A stretch of DNA of 41,066 nt from Pseudomonadota bacterium (GTDB lineage: Bacteria > Desulfobacterota > Desulfobacteria > Desulfobacterales > Desulfosarcinaceae), in assembly GCA_023435265.1 (NCBI GenBank), contig JAEYRZ010000074.1, forward strand, positions 1 through 41,066. Reading direction: 5' to 3'. The notes under the pieces were generated by a model. That model saw nothing but the letters and a program-made list of their open reading frames with translations. It did no database searches and was not told the origin of the DNA. The position numbers and the translations under genes were made by a program. Of this stretch, positions 8,719 through 16,365 are shown in pieces. Each line of letters starts with the position of its first letter. Position 1 is the first letter of the stretch.

Positions 8719-8724
8719 TATAAT
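8719..8724 (+). promoter_or_regulatory. Consensus -10 box upstream of the small Cys protein gene
   Basis: A perfect TATAAT lies ten bases after the fumC stop and 30 bases before the next start. No recognisable -35 box sits 17 bases upstream, so any promoter here would be weak or activator-dependent. Confidence 0.35.
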
Positions 8725-8753
8725 CCGATGACTCTTGATACGGGGAGGAAAAC

Positions 8754-8966
8754 ATGGCCAGAAAACGCTTCACGATTAAAACGGCGTGTCCTCAGTGCGG
8801 CTGCAGTGCGGTGACGCACTTGTCGGCTGAAGAGATCGAATCCCGCTACGGCGATGTGGCCAATGTACAGACCGACTGCCGACAGTGCATGCTTCAATAC
8901 CAGACACCTATGCAGGAGGCCTGCCCGGAGTGGGACACGGAATGTCAGCTGAAACGGCAATCATAG
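8754..8966 (+). CDS. Small Cys-rich, possibly zinc-binding protein
   Basis: This 70-residue protein starts with a basic MARKRFTIK stretch. It has CPQCGC at 12-17, CRQC in the middle and two further Cys near the end. Paired CxxC motifs suggest a zinc ribbon or other metal site. The ribosome binding site is GGGGAGGA, eight bases from ATG. It is followed after 24 bases by the ferritin-like gene, probably on one transcript. The family is not recognised. Confidence 0.7.
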   Translation: MARKRFTIKTACPQCGCSAVTHLSAEEIESRYGDVANVQTDCRQCMLQYQTPMQEACPEWDTECQLKRQS

Positions 8967-8990
8967 GTGGGAATAGAAAGGAGCGGGTCA

Positions 8991-9467
8991 ATGATGTACG
9001 ATTTCAACGCCGACGAGGCCCTCGAAATGGCCGAGCAGATGGAGCGCAACGGCGGCAAATTCTACCGCACCGCGGCCAGGGCTATGAGCGATGCGAAATC
9101 CAGGGCGCTGCTGGAGAAACTCGCCGCCATGGAAGATGATCACGAGCGGACCTTTGCGCGCATGCGCGCCGGACTGAAGGATCGGGAAAAAGCATCCACG
9201 GTGTTCGATCCGGAAGGCGAGGCCGCGCAATATCTGCGTGCGCTGGCCGACACGCGGGTCTTCTTTCAAAAAGAGATCGACACCGCTTCACTGGAGGCTA
9301 TTCTGAAGGACGCGATCGGGGCGGAAAAGGACTCGATCGTTTTCTATCTGGGCATCCGCGACGCCGTACCCCTGGAATTGGGCCGCGAACGGCTGGACGA
9401 CATCATCAAGGAAGAAATGAGCCATATCCGACTGCTGAGCAAGGAACTGATGGCGCTCAAGAAATAA
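8991..9467 (+). CDS. Ferritin-like / rubrerythrin-type di-iron protein
   Basis: This 158-residue all-helical protein has the Glu/His spacing of a di-iron four-helix bundle: E in MAEQMERNGGKFY, EDDHERTF, a further Glu in IGAEKDSIVFY, and EEMSHIRLLSKEL. It lacks the C-terminal rubredoxin domain of classical rubrerythrin. Such proteins in anaerobes usually reduce peroxide or store iron. The start at 8991 (or 8994) is preceded by AAAGGAG; an upstream GTG at 8967 lies before that site and is unlikely. It is probably co-transcribed with the small Cys protein. Confidence 0.85.
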   Translation: MMYDFNADEALEMAEQMERNGGKFYRTAARAMSDAKSRALLEKLAAMEDDHERTFARMRAGLKDREKASTVFDPEGEAAQYLRALADTRVFFQKEIDTASLEAILKDAIGAEKDSIVFYLGIRDAVPLELGRERLDDIIKEEMSHIRLLSKELMALKK

Positions 9468-9501
9468 GACAGACAGGACGCATATAATTAAGATAGAAAT
9501 A

Positions 9502-9563
9502 GGGGACGCCCTTTCATTTTTATATTGGAAAGCCACAAATATAAAAATGTAAAGGGCGTCTCC
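9502..9563. repeat. Long AT-rich palindrome between convergent genes
   Basis: Arms 9502-9526 and 9538-9563 are complementary over 25 positions with one G-T pair and one bulge, around an 11-base loop. It sits between the ends of the ferritin-like gene and the regulator gene, so it could be a bidirectional terminator. The GGGGACGCCCTT core resembles REP-type palindromes linked to IS200/REP transposases in other genomes; that link is from memory. Confidence 0.6.
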
Positions 9564-9577
9564 GACTTTTACAGCTT

Positions 9578-10267
9578 TTATCCCGCCAGGCGCCCGGTGA
9601 GGGCCAATTCTTGGAGGGCCTCCGGATTGCGCAGGAGGATCTCCGACCCCTGCACGGCGATCAGTTCCTGGGACGTCATCCGGTTGAAAATACGCGACAG
9701 GGTCTCTGGAATCGTACCCAGCAGACTGGCCAGTTGCCCTTTGGAAACCGGCAGGAGCACCTTTTCCGGCGACTGCTGTTCGCCGGCCAGATAGATCAGG
9801 TAGGCGGCGAGCCGGCCGGGCACTTCCTTGAGCGAGAGATTCTCCACCTGGATCGTGAACTGCCGCAGACGCATGCTCAATACGGCCAGCATATTCATGG
9901 CCAGCGAAGGGTTCGAAGTGATCAGGTCGATAAAATCCCGGCGCGGGAAAAACAGCAGGCGGCTTTTCTCGACCGCCTGCGCATTGGCCGGGAAATGCTG
10001 GCCGGCGAAAACCGGCACTTCGCCGAAGGGATTGCCGGGCCCGTAAATGTGCAGGATCTGCTCCTTGCCTTCCGGGGAGAGTTTGAAGACTTTGATCAGT
10101 CCCTCGGCCACGATATAGAACCCCACCCCCTCCTCGCCTTCCCAGAAAACGGTTTCGCCCCTGCCGACCGACTTTTCCTGGGCGATTGCGCGCAGTTGTT
10201 CCAGTTGCCCGGAGTTCAGGCCGCTGAACAGGGGCGTTTCAGCCAGAATATGATGCATGGGATTCAA
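9578..10267 (-). CDS. hcpR: Crp/Fnr family regulator, probably HcpR
   Basis: This 229-residue regulator has an N-terminal cyclic-nucleotide-binding-like sensor domain (about 10-125), a dimer helix and a C-terminal winged helix (about 150-215). The recognition helix TIPETLSR carries E188, S191 and R192, spaced as in FNR (E209, S212, R213), predicting TTGA half sites. The N-terminal Fe-S cysteines of FNR are absent, so it is not an oxygen-labile FNR. It is divergent from hcp, the arrangement expected of HcpR, which responds to nitric oxide in Desulfovibrio. cAMP binding cannot be excluded. AAGGATCATTGAATCCC precedes the ATG. Confidence 0.8.
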   Translation of the reverse strand: MNPMHHILAETPLFSGLNSGQLEQLRAIAQEKSVGRGETVFWEGEEGVGFYIVAEGLIKVFKLSPEGKEQILHIYGPGNPFGEVPVFAGQHFPANAQAVEKSRLLFFPRRDFIDLITSNPSLAMNMLAVLSMRLRQFTIQVENLSLKEVPGRLAAYLIYLAGEQQSPEKVLLPVSKGQLASLLGTIPETLSRIFNRMTSQELIAVQGSEILLRNPEALQELALTGRLAG

Positions 10268-10308
10268 TGATCCTTCTCCAGAAAATGGAAACCCGGTTAT
10301 CTAAGTAT

Positions 10309-10388
10309 CGTAACATCATTTCGGGGTCGGGGTCGGGATCGCGATCGAATTGGACTATCGATATCCGATTCCGATACCGATTCCGACC
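10309..10388. repeat. TCGG-rich palindromic dispersed repeat, copy 1
   Basis: After CGTAACATCATT comes a run of TCGGGG/TCGGGA units, a central GATCGCGATCGAATTGGA and a run of CGATTCC/CGATACC units that is nearly complementary to the first arm. Further copies lie at 19731, 34816 and 40109. It sits in the regulator/hcp divergent region, upstream of the two operator-like sites. Confidence 0.75.
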
Positions 10389-10548
10389 TTAAGACCGGCC
10401 GATCATCAACCCGAACCGATCCCGCAGGCAGTGCGTTATGGTGGCATACGCATCACCCTCTCACAGTTGAAAATTGCCGAACGGGTATAACCTTATAAAA
10501 CCTATCGCCGGAACATCTCCGGTATCCTTCCGCCGCAGCGGGACCGGT

Positions 10549-10562
10549 TTGACTCAGATCAA
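10549..10562 (+). promoter_or_regulatory. FNR/HcpR-type operator, distal site
   Basis: TTGAC-TCAG-ATCAA is an inverted repeat with the four-base spacer used by FNR-like dimers. It fits the half-site specificity predicted from the E-S-R residues of the divergent regulator. The centre is about 200 bases before the hcp start. Confidence 0.6.
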
Positions 10563-10642
10563 TGCGCCCGGTGGACCGCTGATGCAGATTGGACCCGGCG
10601 GAAGAAAGCGGTTCTCAAGCCAGAGAAAAAAAATCCGCGCTC

Positions 10643-10656
10643 TTGATCTAAGTCAA
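10643..10656 (+). promoter_or_regulatory. FNR/HcpR-type operator, proximal site
   Basis: TTGAT-CTAA-GTCAA is a second 14-base palindrome of the same design, 94 bases downstream of the first and about 105 bases before the hcp start. HcpR motifs described in Desulfovibrio have the same TTGAC-N4-GTCAA architecture. Confidence 0.65.
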
Positions 10657-10754
10657 TGCGGAAACGTTCACATTCGGCGAAGATCCATCCAGAAAATGAG
10701 CGCTCCGGGCACTTTTTATAAACAACCCATCCAATTCACACAAGGAGGAAACAC

Positions 10755-12377
10755 ATGTTTTGCTTTCAGTGCGAACAGACGGCCAAAGGCGAAGGTTGCA
10801 CCAAAATCGGCGTATGCGGCAAACAGCCCGATGTGGCGGCCCTGCAGGACGTGTTGATTTACACGGTCAAGGGCTTGTCCCAGACGGCTTTGGCCGCCCG
10901 CGACGCCGGCCTGAACGATCCCGCGGTGAACAAATTCACGGCCGAAGCAGTCTTTTCCACGCTGACCAACGTCGATTTCGATGCCGAACGATTTGTGCGC
11001 CTGATTCATGAAGGCGCCCGCCTGCGCGACGGGCTCAAGGCGCGCTTGAAAGAAAAAGGAAAGACCGTCTCCGGACCCGCGGTCGAATTCGCACCCGCCG
11101 ATAGCCGCGAGCAACTCGTGGCGCAGGGTGCCGGGGTCGGAGTGATGGCCGATCCGGAGCTCAATCCGGACATCCGCAGCCTCCGCGAACTGCTGACCTA
11201 CGGGATCAAGGGCGTGGCCGCGTACGCCGATCATGCGCGCATCCTGGGCCAGGAGGACGACGCCGTCGACCGCTTCATTCACGAGGGACTGGCGGCCACC
11301 CTGGACGACCGCCTGGGCGCGAACGAACTGGTGAGCCTGGCGCTCAAGTGCGGCGAGGTCAACCTGCGCGCCATGGAGCTTTTGGACGCCGGCAATACCG
11401 GCACCTACGGACACCCGGTGCCGACAAAGGTTCCCCTGGGGCACAAGAAAGGCAAGGCCATCCTGGTTTCCGGCCACGACCTCAAGGACCTGGAAACGAT
11501 CCTGCAGCAAACCGAGGGCAAGGGCATCTATATTTATACGCATGGCGAGATGCTGCCCACCCACGGCTACCCGGGACTGAAAAAATACGGACATTTTTAC
11601 GGTCATTACGGCACGGCCTGGCAGAATCAGGGCAAAGAATTCGCTCAATTCCCGGGCGCCATCGTGATGACCACAAACTGCATCCAGAGGCCCCAGGACG
11701 CCTACAGAGACAACATCTTCACCACCGGGCTGGTGGGTTGGCCCGGTGTGCAGCACATCGCCGACAAGAATTTCGCACCGGCCATCGAGAAGGCACTCGC
11801 CCTGCCCGGCTTCGCCGAGGATGATCCGGGCAAGACGGTCATGGTCGGATTCGGCCGCAACGCGGTGCTGGGCGTGGCCGGCCAGGTGATCGAGGCGGTC
11901 AAGAACAAGGCCATACGCCACTTTTTCCTGGTGGGCGGCTGCGACGGCGCCAAACCGGGGCGCGACTACTATACCCGCTTCGTGGAGCAGGTGCCGAGGG
12001 ACTGCGTGGTGCTGACGCTGGCCTGCGGCAAGTTCCGCTTCTTCGACAAGGACCTGGGCGACATCGGCGGCATTCCGCGCCTGCTCGACATCGGACAGTG
12101 CAACGATGCCTATTCGGCCGTCAAGATCGCTTCGGCGCTGGCCGAGGCCTTCAACTGCGGCGTCAACGACCTGCCGCTGTCGATGATTCTCTCCTGGTAC
12201 GAGCAGAAGGCCTGCGCCATCCTGCTCTCACTGCTGCACCTGGGGATCAAGAACATCCGGCTGGGCCCCTCGCTGCCGGCCTTCATCACTCCCAACGTGC
12301 TGGACGTGCTGGTCAAAAACTTCAACATCATGCCGGTGAGCACCCCCGAGCAGGATCTCGCGGCGATCCTGGGCTGA
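10755..12377 (+). CDS. hcp: Hybrid cluster protein (hydroxylamine reductase)
   Basis: This 540-residue cytosolic Fe-S enzyme is known as a nitric oxide reductase / protein S-nitrosylase that also reduces hydroxylamine. The N-terminal cysteines C3, C6, C15 and C21 (CxxC-x8-C-x5-C) are class I and bind the cubane cluster. Hybrid-cluster motifs are present in order: GHDLKDL, the Glu in GEMLPTHGYP, TTNC, GGCDGAKPGRDYY, LACGKFRF, GQCNDAYS and SWYEQKA. The ribosome binding site AAGGAGGAAACAC is strong. It is the first gene of a three-gene operon and has two HcpR-type sites upstream, so induction by nitrosative stress is inferred. Confidence 0.96.
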   Translation: MFCFQCEQTAKGEGCTKIGVCGKQPDVAALQDVLIYTVKGLSQTALAARDAGLNDPAVNKFTAEAVFSTLTNVDFDAERFVRLIHEGARLRDGLKARLKEKGKTVSGPAVEFAPADSREQLVAQGAGVGVMADPELNPDIRSLRELLTYGIKGVAAYADHARILGQEDDAVDRFIHEGLAATLDDRLGANELVSLALKCGEVNLRAMELLDAGNTGTYGHPVPTKVPLGHKKGKAILVSGHDLKDLETILQQTEGKGIYIYTHGEMLPTHGYPGLKKYGHFYGHYGTAWQNQGKEFAQFPGAIVMTTNCIQRPQDAYRDNIFTTGLVGWPGVQHIADKNFAPAIEKALALPGFAEDDPGKTVMVGFGRNAVLGVAGQVIEAVKNKAIRHFFLVGGCDGAKPGRDYYTRFVEQVPRDCVVLTLACGKFRFFDKDLGDIGGIPRLLDIGQCNDAYSAVKIASALAEAFNCGVNDLPLSMILSWYEQKACAILLSLLHLGIKNIRLGPSLPAFITPNVLDVLVKNFNIMPVSTPEQDLAAILG

Positions 12378-12429
12378 TGCGGCAGATGAACGGAGCGGGG
12401 CGCCCGGCCCCGCTCCAGGGAGAAATTCC

Positions 12430-13122
12430 ATGAAATGTCCCGGACAAGATACCCAGTATTGGACGGCCGGCGCGATCTTCGAAGCCGCATGTCCGCAATG
12501 CGGCGCCGTAGTCGAATTCTTCAAAGATGACACCACCCGCAAGTGCGGCCGCTGTGGACATCGGTTCGTCAACCCGCGCATGGACTTCGGTTGCGCCGCC
12601 TACTGCGCGTATGCCGAACAATGCCTGGGCGACCTGCCGCCCGAGTTGGCCGCCCAGAAGGAAGCGCTGCTCAAGGACCGCGTGGCCGTGGCGGTCAAGT
12701 CCGCACTTCAGAAGGACTTCAAACGCATCGGCCGCGCTTCGCGCAGGGCTGGCCACGCCGAAGCGCTCGGCCGCGAGCGGCCTGCCAATCTGGCCGTGGT
12801 GCTGATCGCGGCCTACCTGTGGGATCTTGCGCCGCAGGGCGGCGAAACTTCGCCGCGCGCCATCCTGGAACGGCTCAAGGCGCCGCAAAAATTGATCCAC
12901 CAGGTCGAGGCCATTCTTGCCGCCGCATCCGGACCCCGGACCGCAGATCTTCCGGACGAGGCGCGCATCGCCGCCGAGTCGGCGGCGATCGCCCTGTTGG
13001 AAGAGCACGTCAAATCCGGAACGCTCGCCGCGGCCGATCTGGCCGCTCGTATCGATACCGCCTGCAGCACTCCGGCCGGGCGGGATTATGCACACTCCAT
13101 CTTTGCGGATGCCCTGCGCTGA
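12430..13122 (+). CDS. Zinc-ribbon protein with a degenerate HD domain
   Basis: This 230-residue protein starts with a Cys-rich region: C21/C24 and C39/C42 form a ribbon, followed by DFGCAAYCAYAEQC (C55, C59, C65). The rest is helical and resembles HD-type phosphohydrolases. The usual AAYLHDIG motif reads AAYLWDL (W131, D132), so the central metal-binding His is lost while an upstream His (H109) remains. Phosphohydrolase activity is doubtful. It is the second gene of the hcp operon, 52 bases after hcp. A sensing or cluster-maintenance role would fit but is speculative. Confidence 0.75.
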   Translation: MKCPGQDTQYWTAGAIFEAACPQCGAVVEFFKDDTTRKCGRCGHRFVNPRMDFGCAAYCAYAEQCLGDLPPELAAQKEALLKDRVAVAVKSALQKDFKRIGRASRRAGHAEALGRERPANLAVVLIAAYLWDLAPQGGETSPRAILERLKAPQKLIHQVEAILAAASGPRTADLPDEARIAAESAAIALLEEHVKSGTLAAADLAARIDTACSTPAGRDYAHSIFADALR

Positions 13123-13157
13123 GGCGCCGCATCCGAAACCGAAACGGTAGGTCGACA

Positions 13158-13910
13158 ATGAAAATCAAACGCAAAATCATCCAGATCGACGAAGAAAAAT
13201 GCAACGGCTGCGGCAACTGCATCATCAACTGCGCCGAGGGCGCACTGGCCATCGTGGACGGCAAGGCCAAAGTCATTTCAGACAACCTGTGCGACGGGCT
13301 GGGCGCCTGTCTGGGCGAGTGCCCCACGGATGCCCTGCGCATCGTGGAGCGGGAAGCCGAGGCGTTCGACGAGGCGGCAGTCGAAGCCCACCTGGCGGAC
13401 CGGAGTGAAGGTGAAGCCCCCGCCCCGCAGCCTTCGCTGGCCTGCGGCTGCCCGTCGGCGCAACTGCAGACCTTTGCCCCGCGTGCTGCGGCCCGGCGTA
13501 CGACCGGTGCAGGTGCCGACGCAGCACCGTCGGCGCTCGCGCACTGGCCGGTCCAGATCCGCCTCATTCCTCCGGATGCGCCTTTTCTCAAAGGCGCCGA
13601 CCTGCTGGTGGTCGCCGACTGCGTCCCTGTGGCCTTCCCCAGCCTGCACCGCGATTACCTGCAGGGCCGGGCCGTCATGCTGGGCTGCCCCAAATTCGAC
13701 GACGGCCAGGCGTACATCGACAAATTCGCCGCCATTTTCAAAACGGCCGGAATTCGCAGCATCACCGCGGTGGTCATGGAAGTGCCCTGCTGCTCCGGGC
13801 TGCCCCACATGGTCCGCAAAGGATTGGAAAAAGCCCGGGCCGCCATTCCGTTCACTCAAGTCACGGTCGGCACGCGCGGCGAAATTCTGGAAGAACGCCG
13901 TATCTCCTAA
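13158..13910 (+). CDS. 4Fe-4S ferredoxin-domain protein of the hcp operon
   Basis: This 250-residue protein has an N-terminal dicluster ferredoxin domain. The first motif is complete (C15, C18, C21, C25). The second reads CDGLGACLGECP, with Leu at the position of one expected Cys. A Cys-rich linker (CGC) and a C-terminal domain with MLGCPKFDD and VPCCSGL follow; these may bind another metal or cluster. It probably supplies electrons to Hcp. It lies 35 bases after the HD-like gene. The ribosome binding site is weak (GGTAGGTCG), and the longer open frame upstream overlaps the preceding gene in another frame. Confidence 0.85.
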   Translation: MKIKRKIIQIDEEKCNGCGNCIINCAEGALAIVDGKAKVISDNLCDGLGACLGECPTDALRIVEREAEAFDEAAVEAHLADRSEGEAPAPQPSLACGCPSAQLQTFAPRAAARRTTGAGADAAPSALAHWPVQIRLIPPDAPFLKGADLLVVADCVPVAFPSLHRDYLQGRAVMLGCPKFDDGQAYIDKFAAIFKTAGIRSITAVVMEVPCCSGLPHMVRKGLEKARAAIPFTQVTVGTRGEILEERRIS

Positions 13911-13944
13911 TGGTCTGTTAAGACAAAACATTGATCTTGACGAT

Positions 13945-13994
13945 GGGCGGGCCCTTCCCTATCTATAGACAACTTCAACCAGGGAAACCCGCCC
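13945..13994 (+). promoter_or_regulatory. Hairpin abutting the ZIP transporter start codon
   Basis: GGGCGGG (13945-13951) pairs with CCCGCCC (13988-13994), and TTCCC pairs with GGGAA inside. The 3' arm ends one base before the ATG, and the only purine-rich candidate ribosome binding site (AGGGAAA) lies within that arm. Folding would hide the translation start, consistent with a translational switch. It could also end the hcp operon transcript. Confidence 0.5.
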
Positions 13995-14783
13995 ATGGAT
14001 ACCATCGCCCTCGGATTGCTGGCCAGCACCGCCGCAGGCCTGGCCACCGGCATCGGCGCATTGCCGGCGCTGTTCCTGCGCAATGTCCCCGACCGCCTGG
14101 TCAACGTCCTTCTGGGAGGCGCGGCCGGCGTCATGCTGGCGGCCACCTCGTTTTCGCTGATCGTGCCGGGCATCGAATACGGCGATGCCATGTGGCCGGG
14201 CGCCGGCGTCTACGTGGTGATCCTGGGCGTGTTGATCGGCGCCGTCTTCCTCGACCGCATGGACCATCTCCTGCCGCATGAACATTTCGTCCTGCTCGGC
14301 GCCGGCACGGCCAGTGCGGGCAAAGAGGGTCCGGCCACCAAACTCAAACGCGTCTGGCTCTTCATCATCGCCATCACCATCCACAACTTCCCCGAGGGAC
14401 TGGCGGTCGGCGTCGGGTTCGGAACCGGCGACATCGGCGGCGGCACCAGCCTGGCCATCGGCATCGGCATCCAGAACATGCCCGAGGGACTCGCCGTGGC
14501 GTTGCCCCTGATCGGCCTGGGCTACAGCCGCAGGAAAGCGTTGGGCTACGCCGCTCTGACCGGTTTGGTGGAGCCCGTCGGGGGCCTGCTGGGCGTCGCG
14601 GCGGTAACCATTTTTCAGCAGGTGCTGCCCTTCGGCCTTGCCTTTGCGGCCGGCGCCATGCTTTTCGTGATCAGCGACGAGATCATTCCCGAAACCCATT
14701 CCAAGGGCAAATCGCGGTTGGCCACATTCGGGGTGATGGTGGGCTTCGTGATCATGATGGCGCTGGATAATCTTCTTGGATAG
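13995..14783 (+). CDS. ZIP family divalent metal transporter
   Basis: This 262-residue inner-membrane protein has about eight helices. It carries the ZIP binuclear-site motifs HNFPEG in helix 4 and NMPEG in helix 5, plus EPVGG and DEIIPETH towards the C-terminus. A His-bearing loop (DHLLPHEH) follows helix 3. It resembles ZupT/GufA-type importers of zinc, iron or manganese; the substrate cannot be told from sequence. It follows the hcp operon by 84 bases behind a hairpin, so it is probably regulated separately. Confidence 0.88.
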   Translation: MDTIALGLLASTAAGLATGIGALPALFLRNVPDRLVNVLLGGAAGVMLAATSFSLIVPGIEYGDAMWPGAGVYVVILGVLIGAVFLDRMDHLLPHEHFVLLGAGTASAGKEGPATKLKRVWLFIIAITIHNFPEGLAVGVGFGTGDIGGGTSLAIGIGIQNMPEGLAVALPLIGLGYSRRKALGYAALTGLVEPVGGLLGVAAVTIFQQVLPFGLAFAAGAMLFVISDEIIPETHSKGKSRLATFGVMVGFVIMMALDNLLG

Positions 14784-14811
14784 CATGATAAATTGGCAAA
14801 TCCGCTTTTCG

Positions 14812-14932
14812 GGCGGCGCCGTGAAAGTTCAAGATCAAGGCGCCGCCAATCCCGTGTGCCGAGGCGTACGTGCAGTACGCCGCAAGGACGGGATGAAGCG
14901 CAACACAGACTTTGACTTCACGGTGGCGTCAA
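14812..14932. repeat. Palindrome-rich intergenic element
   Basis: The 351-base gap between the ZIP and sigma-factor genes holds this element. GGCGGCGCC (14812-14820) pairs with GGCGCCGCC (14839-14847), and GGCGTAC (14863-14869) pairs with GTACGCC (14875-14881). The ends CCGTGAAAGTTCAA and TTTGACTTCACGG are roughly inverted. This suggests a miniature mobile or REP-like element; the first hairpin could also terminate the ZIP transcript. Only one copy is visible here. Confidence 0.45.
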
Positions 14933-15134
14933 AAATGTAGACAATTCGGAACGGCCCACCGTCTTAAGAAGCGGACCCGGCGGACGGCGCCACCGCGAAC
15001 CGGAGGGCTGCGGCAACGGTCGAAACAAACGATGCGGCCGGGGCAGCGATCCGCAAACAAACGCACCCGATCCGATCTGCCCGGTTACCATGTTCCGGGA
15101 CAGATCATCGATCTAACCCGGGCGGGCGGGCGGT

Positions 15135-15755
15135 ATGAAAGCGATGGCGATACTCGAAAATCAAGCGGAGCTGCCCGCATCGGCAATCCTCCGATGGGTC
15201 GAACAGGCCAGGACGGGCGACCGGACCGCCTTTCACAAGCTCGTGGACCGCTTTCAACCGGAAATTTATCGTATGGTGTACTACCGTATACAATCTCAGA
15301 TGGATGCCGAGGACCTGACCCAGGACATCTTCCTGCAGGCCTTCAAGAATATGGCCCATTTGAAAGCACCGCAGGTCTTTCGCGCATGGCTGTACCGCAT
15401 CGCCGTCAACCGCGTGCGCGACCATTATCGCCGCAAAAAATTCAAGAGCCTTTTCGGGTTCATCTCCATCGAAGATGAAAAACTGCAGGCCGAACCGGAA
15501 ATGGCGGTGGCGCCGCAAGCCCCCGGCGAACTCGATCGAACGGCGTTCTGGGGGCGCATCGAAGCGGCGATGAAGCACCTGTCGCGCCTGGAACGCGAAA
15601 TTTTCATGCTGCGGTTTTTCGACCAGCTCAGCATCAAAGAAATTACCAGCACCTTGAACAAAAACGAAAGTACCGTAAAAACGCACCTGTACCGCGCCCT
15701 GCGCAAATTGAAAAACACGCTATCCGACCTGGATCCGATTAAGGAGGACTTATGA
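15135..15755 (+). CDS. ECF-type RNA polymerase sigma factor
   Basis: This 206-residue sigma-70 family protein has region 2 (RWVEQARTGDRTAFHKLVDRF to DAEDLTQDIFLQAFKN, then FRAWLYRIAVNRVRDHYRR) and region 4 (LEREIFMLRFFDQLSIKEI, then NESTVKTHLYRALRKLK). It lacks regions 1 and 3, as ECF factors do. The end overlaps the next start by four bases (ATGA), coupling it to an anti-sigma gene. An ATG at 15141 is an alternative start; neither has a strong ribosome binding site. Envelope or metal stress is the likely trigger, given the third gene. Confidence 0.9.
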   Translation: MKAMAILENQAELPASAILRWVEQARTGDRTAFHKLVDRFQPEIYRMVYYRIQSQMDAEDLTQDIFLQAFKNMAHLKAPQVFRAWLYRIAVNRVRDHYRRKKFKSLFGFISIEDEKLQAEPEMAVAPQAPGELDRTAFWGRIEAAMKHLSRLEREIFMLRFFDQLSIKEITSTLNKNESTVKTHLYRALRKLKNTLSDLDPIKEDL

Positions 15756-16285
15756 ACGAACCGCGCCTCCAGCGACATCTGAGCCAGGATGAGCTGCTGA
15801 TGGTCCTGGCGGAAACCGGCCCCTGCACTCCGGCGGCTCAGGACCATCTCCAGAGCTGTCCTGCCTGCCGCCAGGAGCTTGATCGATTGCAGCAGCGCCT
15901 GAACCGCCTGGCAGAGACGGCGCGGCGCTTCACCCCGGAAGCCGTGCGGCCCTTTCGCCTGCCGCATGCCGAATCCCCCCGGAGGCGGCGCGCCTGGCTG
16001 ACCCCTGCCCTGGCGGCAGGCATTACGGCCGTGCTGGTGATGTCCGTTTCGGTGTGGTGGATGACGCCGCCGGACCGGCAAAGCGGTGCGCCACGGATGC
16101 TGACCGCCCAGCAGCTGGATGCGGACCAGGCCCTTATGGCGGATGTCGATCAGCTGGTTGAAAACGCCATGCCCGAACCGTACCGGGAACTGGCTTCGAT
16201 CGCCGATCTGCAGGTCGAATGGGATGAAGACTTGATCGATTGGATCGTACCCCCTATAGAGGACGAGGATGAGCCGGTGAGCTGA
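15752..16285 (+). CDS. Zinc-finger anti-sigma factor, membrane anchored
   Basis: This 177-residue protein has an N-terminal ZAS-type HxxxCxxC motif (H32, C36, C39) that should bind the preceding ECF factor. A basic stretch (PRRRRAW) and one membrane helix (about 87-107) follow, then an acidic extracytoplasmic tail of about 65 residues. This is the standard design of a transmembrane anti-sigma that releases its sigma factor on an envelope signal. It is translationally coupled to the sigma gene. Confidence 0.85.
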   Translation: MNEPRLQRHLSQDELLMVLAETGPCTPAAQDHLQSCPACRQELDRLQQRLNRLAETARRFTPEAVRPFRLPHAESPRRRRAWLTPALAAGITAVLVMSVSVWWMTPPDRQSGAPRMLTAQQLDADQALMADVDQLVENAMPEPYRELASIADLQVEWDEDLIDWIVPPIEDEDEPVS

Positions 16286-16365
16286 GCGTGGTCGATTGCG
16301 GCGGCCCAACCTGGGGGGGCGGACCGCCGTATCATCAACGATCATGCAGGAAAAGGGGCAGTAGC

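Noticed and set aside
10319..10388. TCGG hexamer units considered as a CRISPR array
   Set aside because: The units are contiguous, six bases long and form a palindrome; there are no spacers and no cas genes in the window.
12543..13157. Upstream extension of the hcp-operon ferredoxin-like gene
   Set aside because: It overlaps the zinc-ribbon gene in another frame, and the protein-like sequence starts at 13158 with MKIKRKIIQID.
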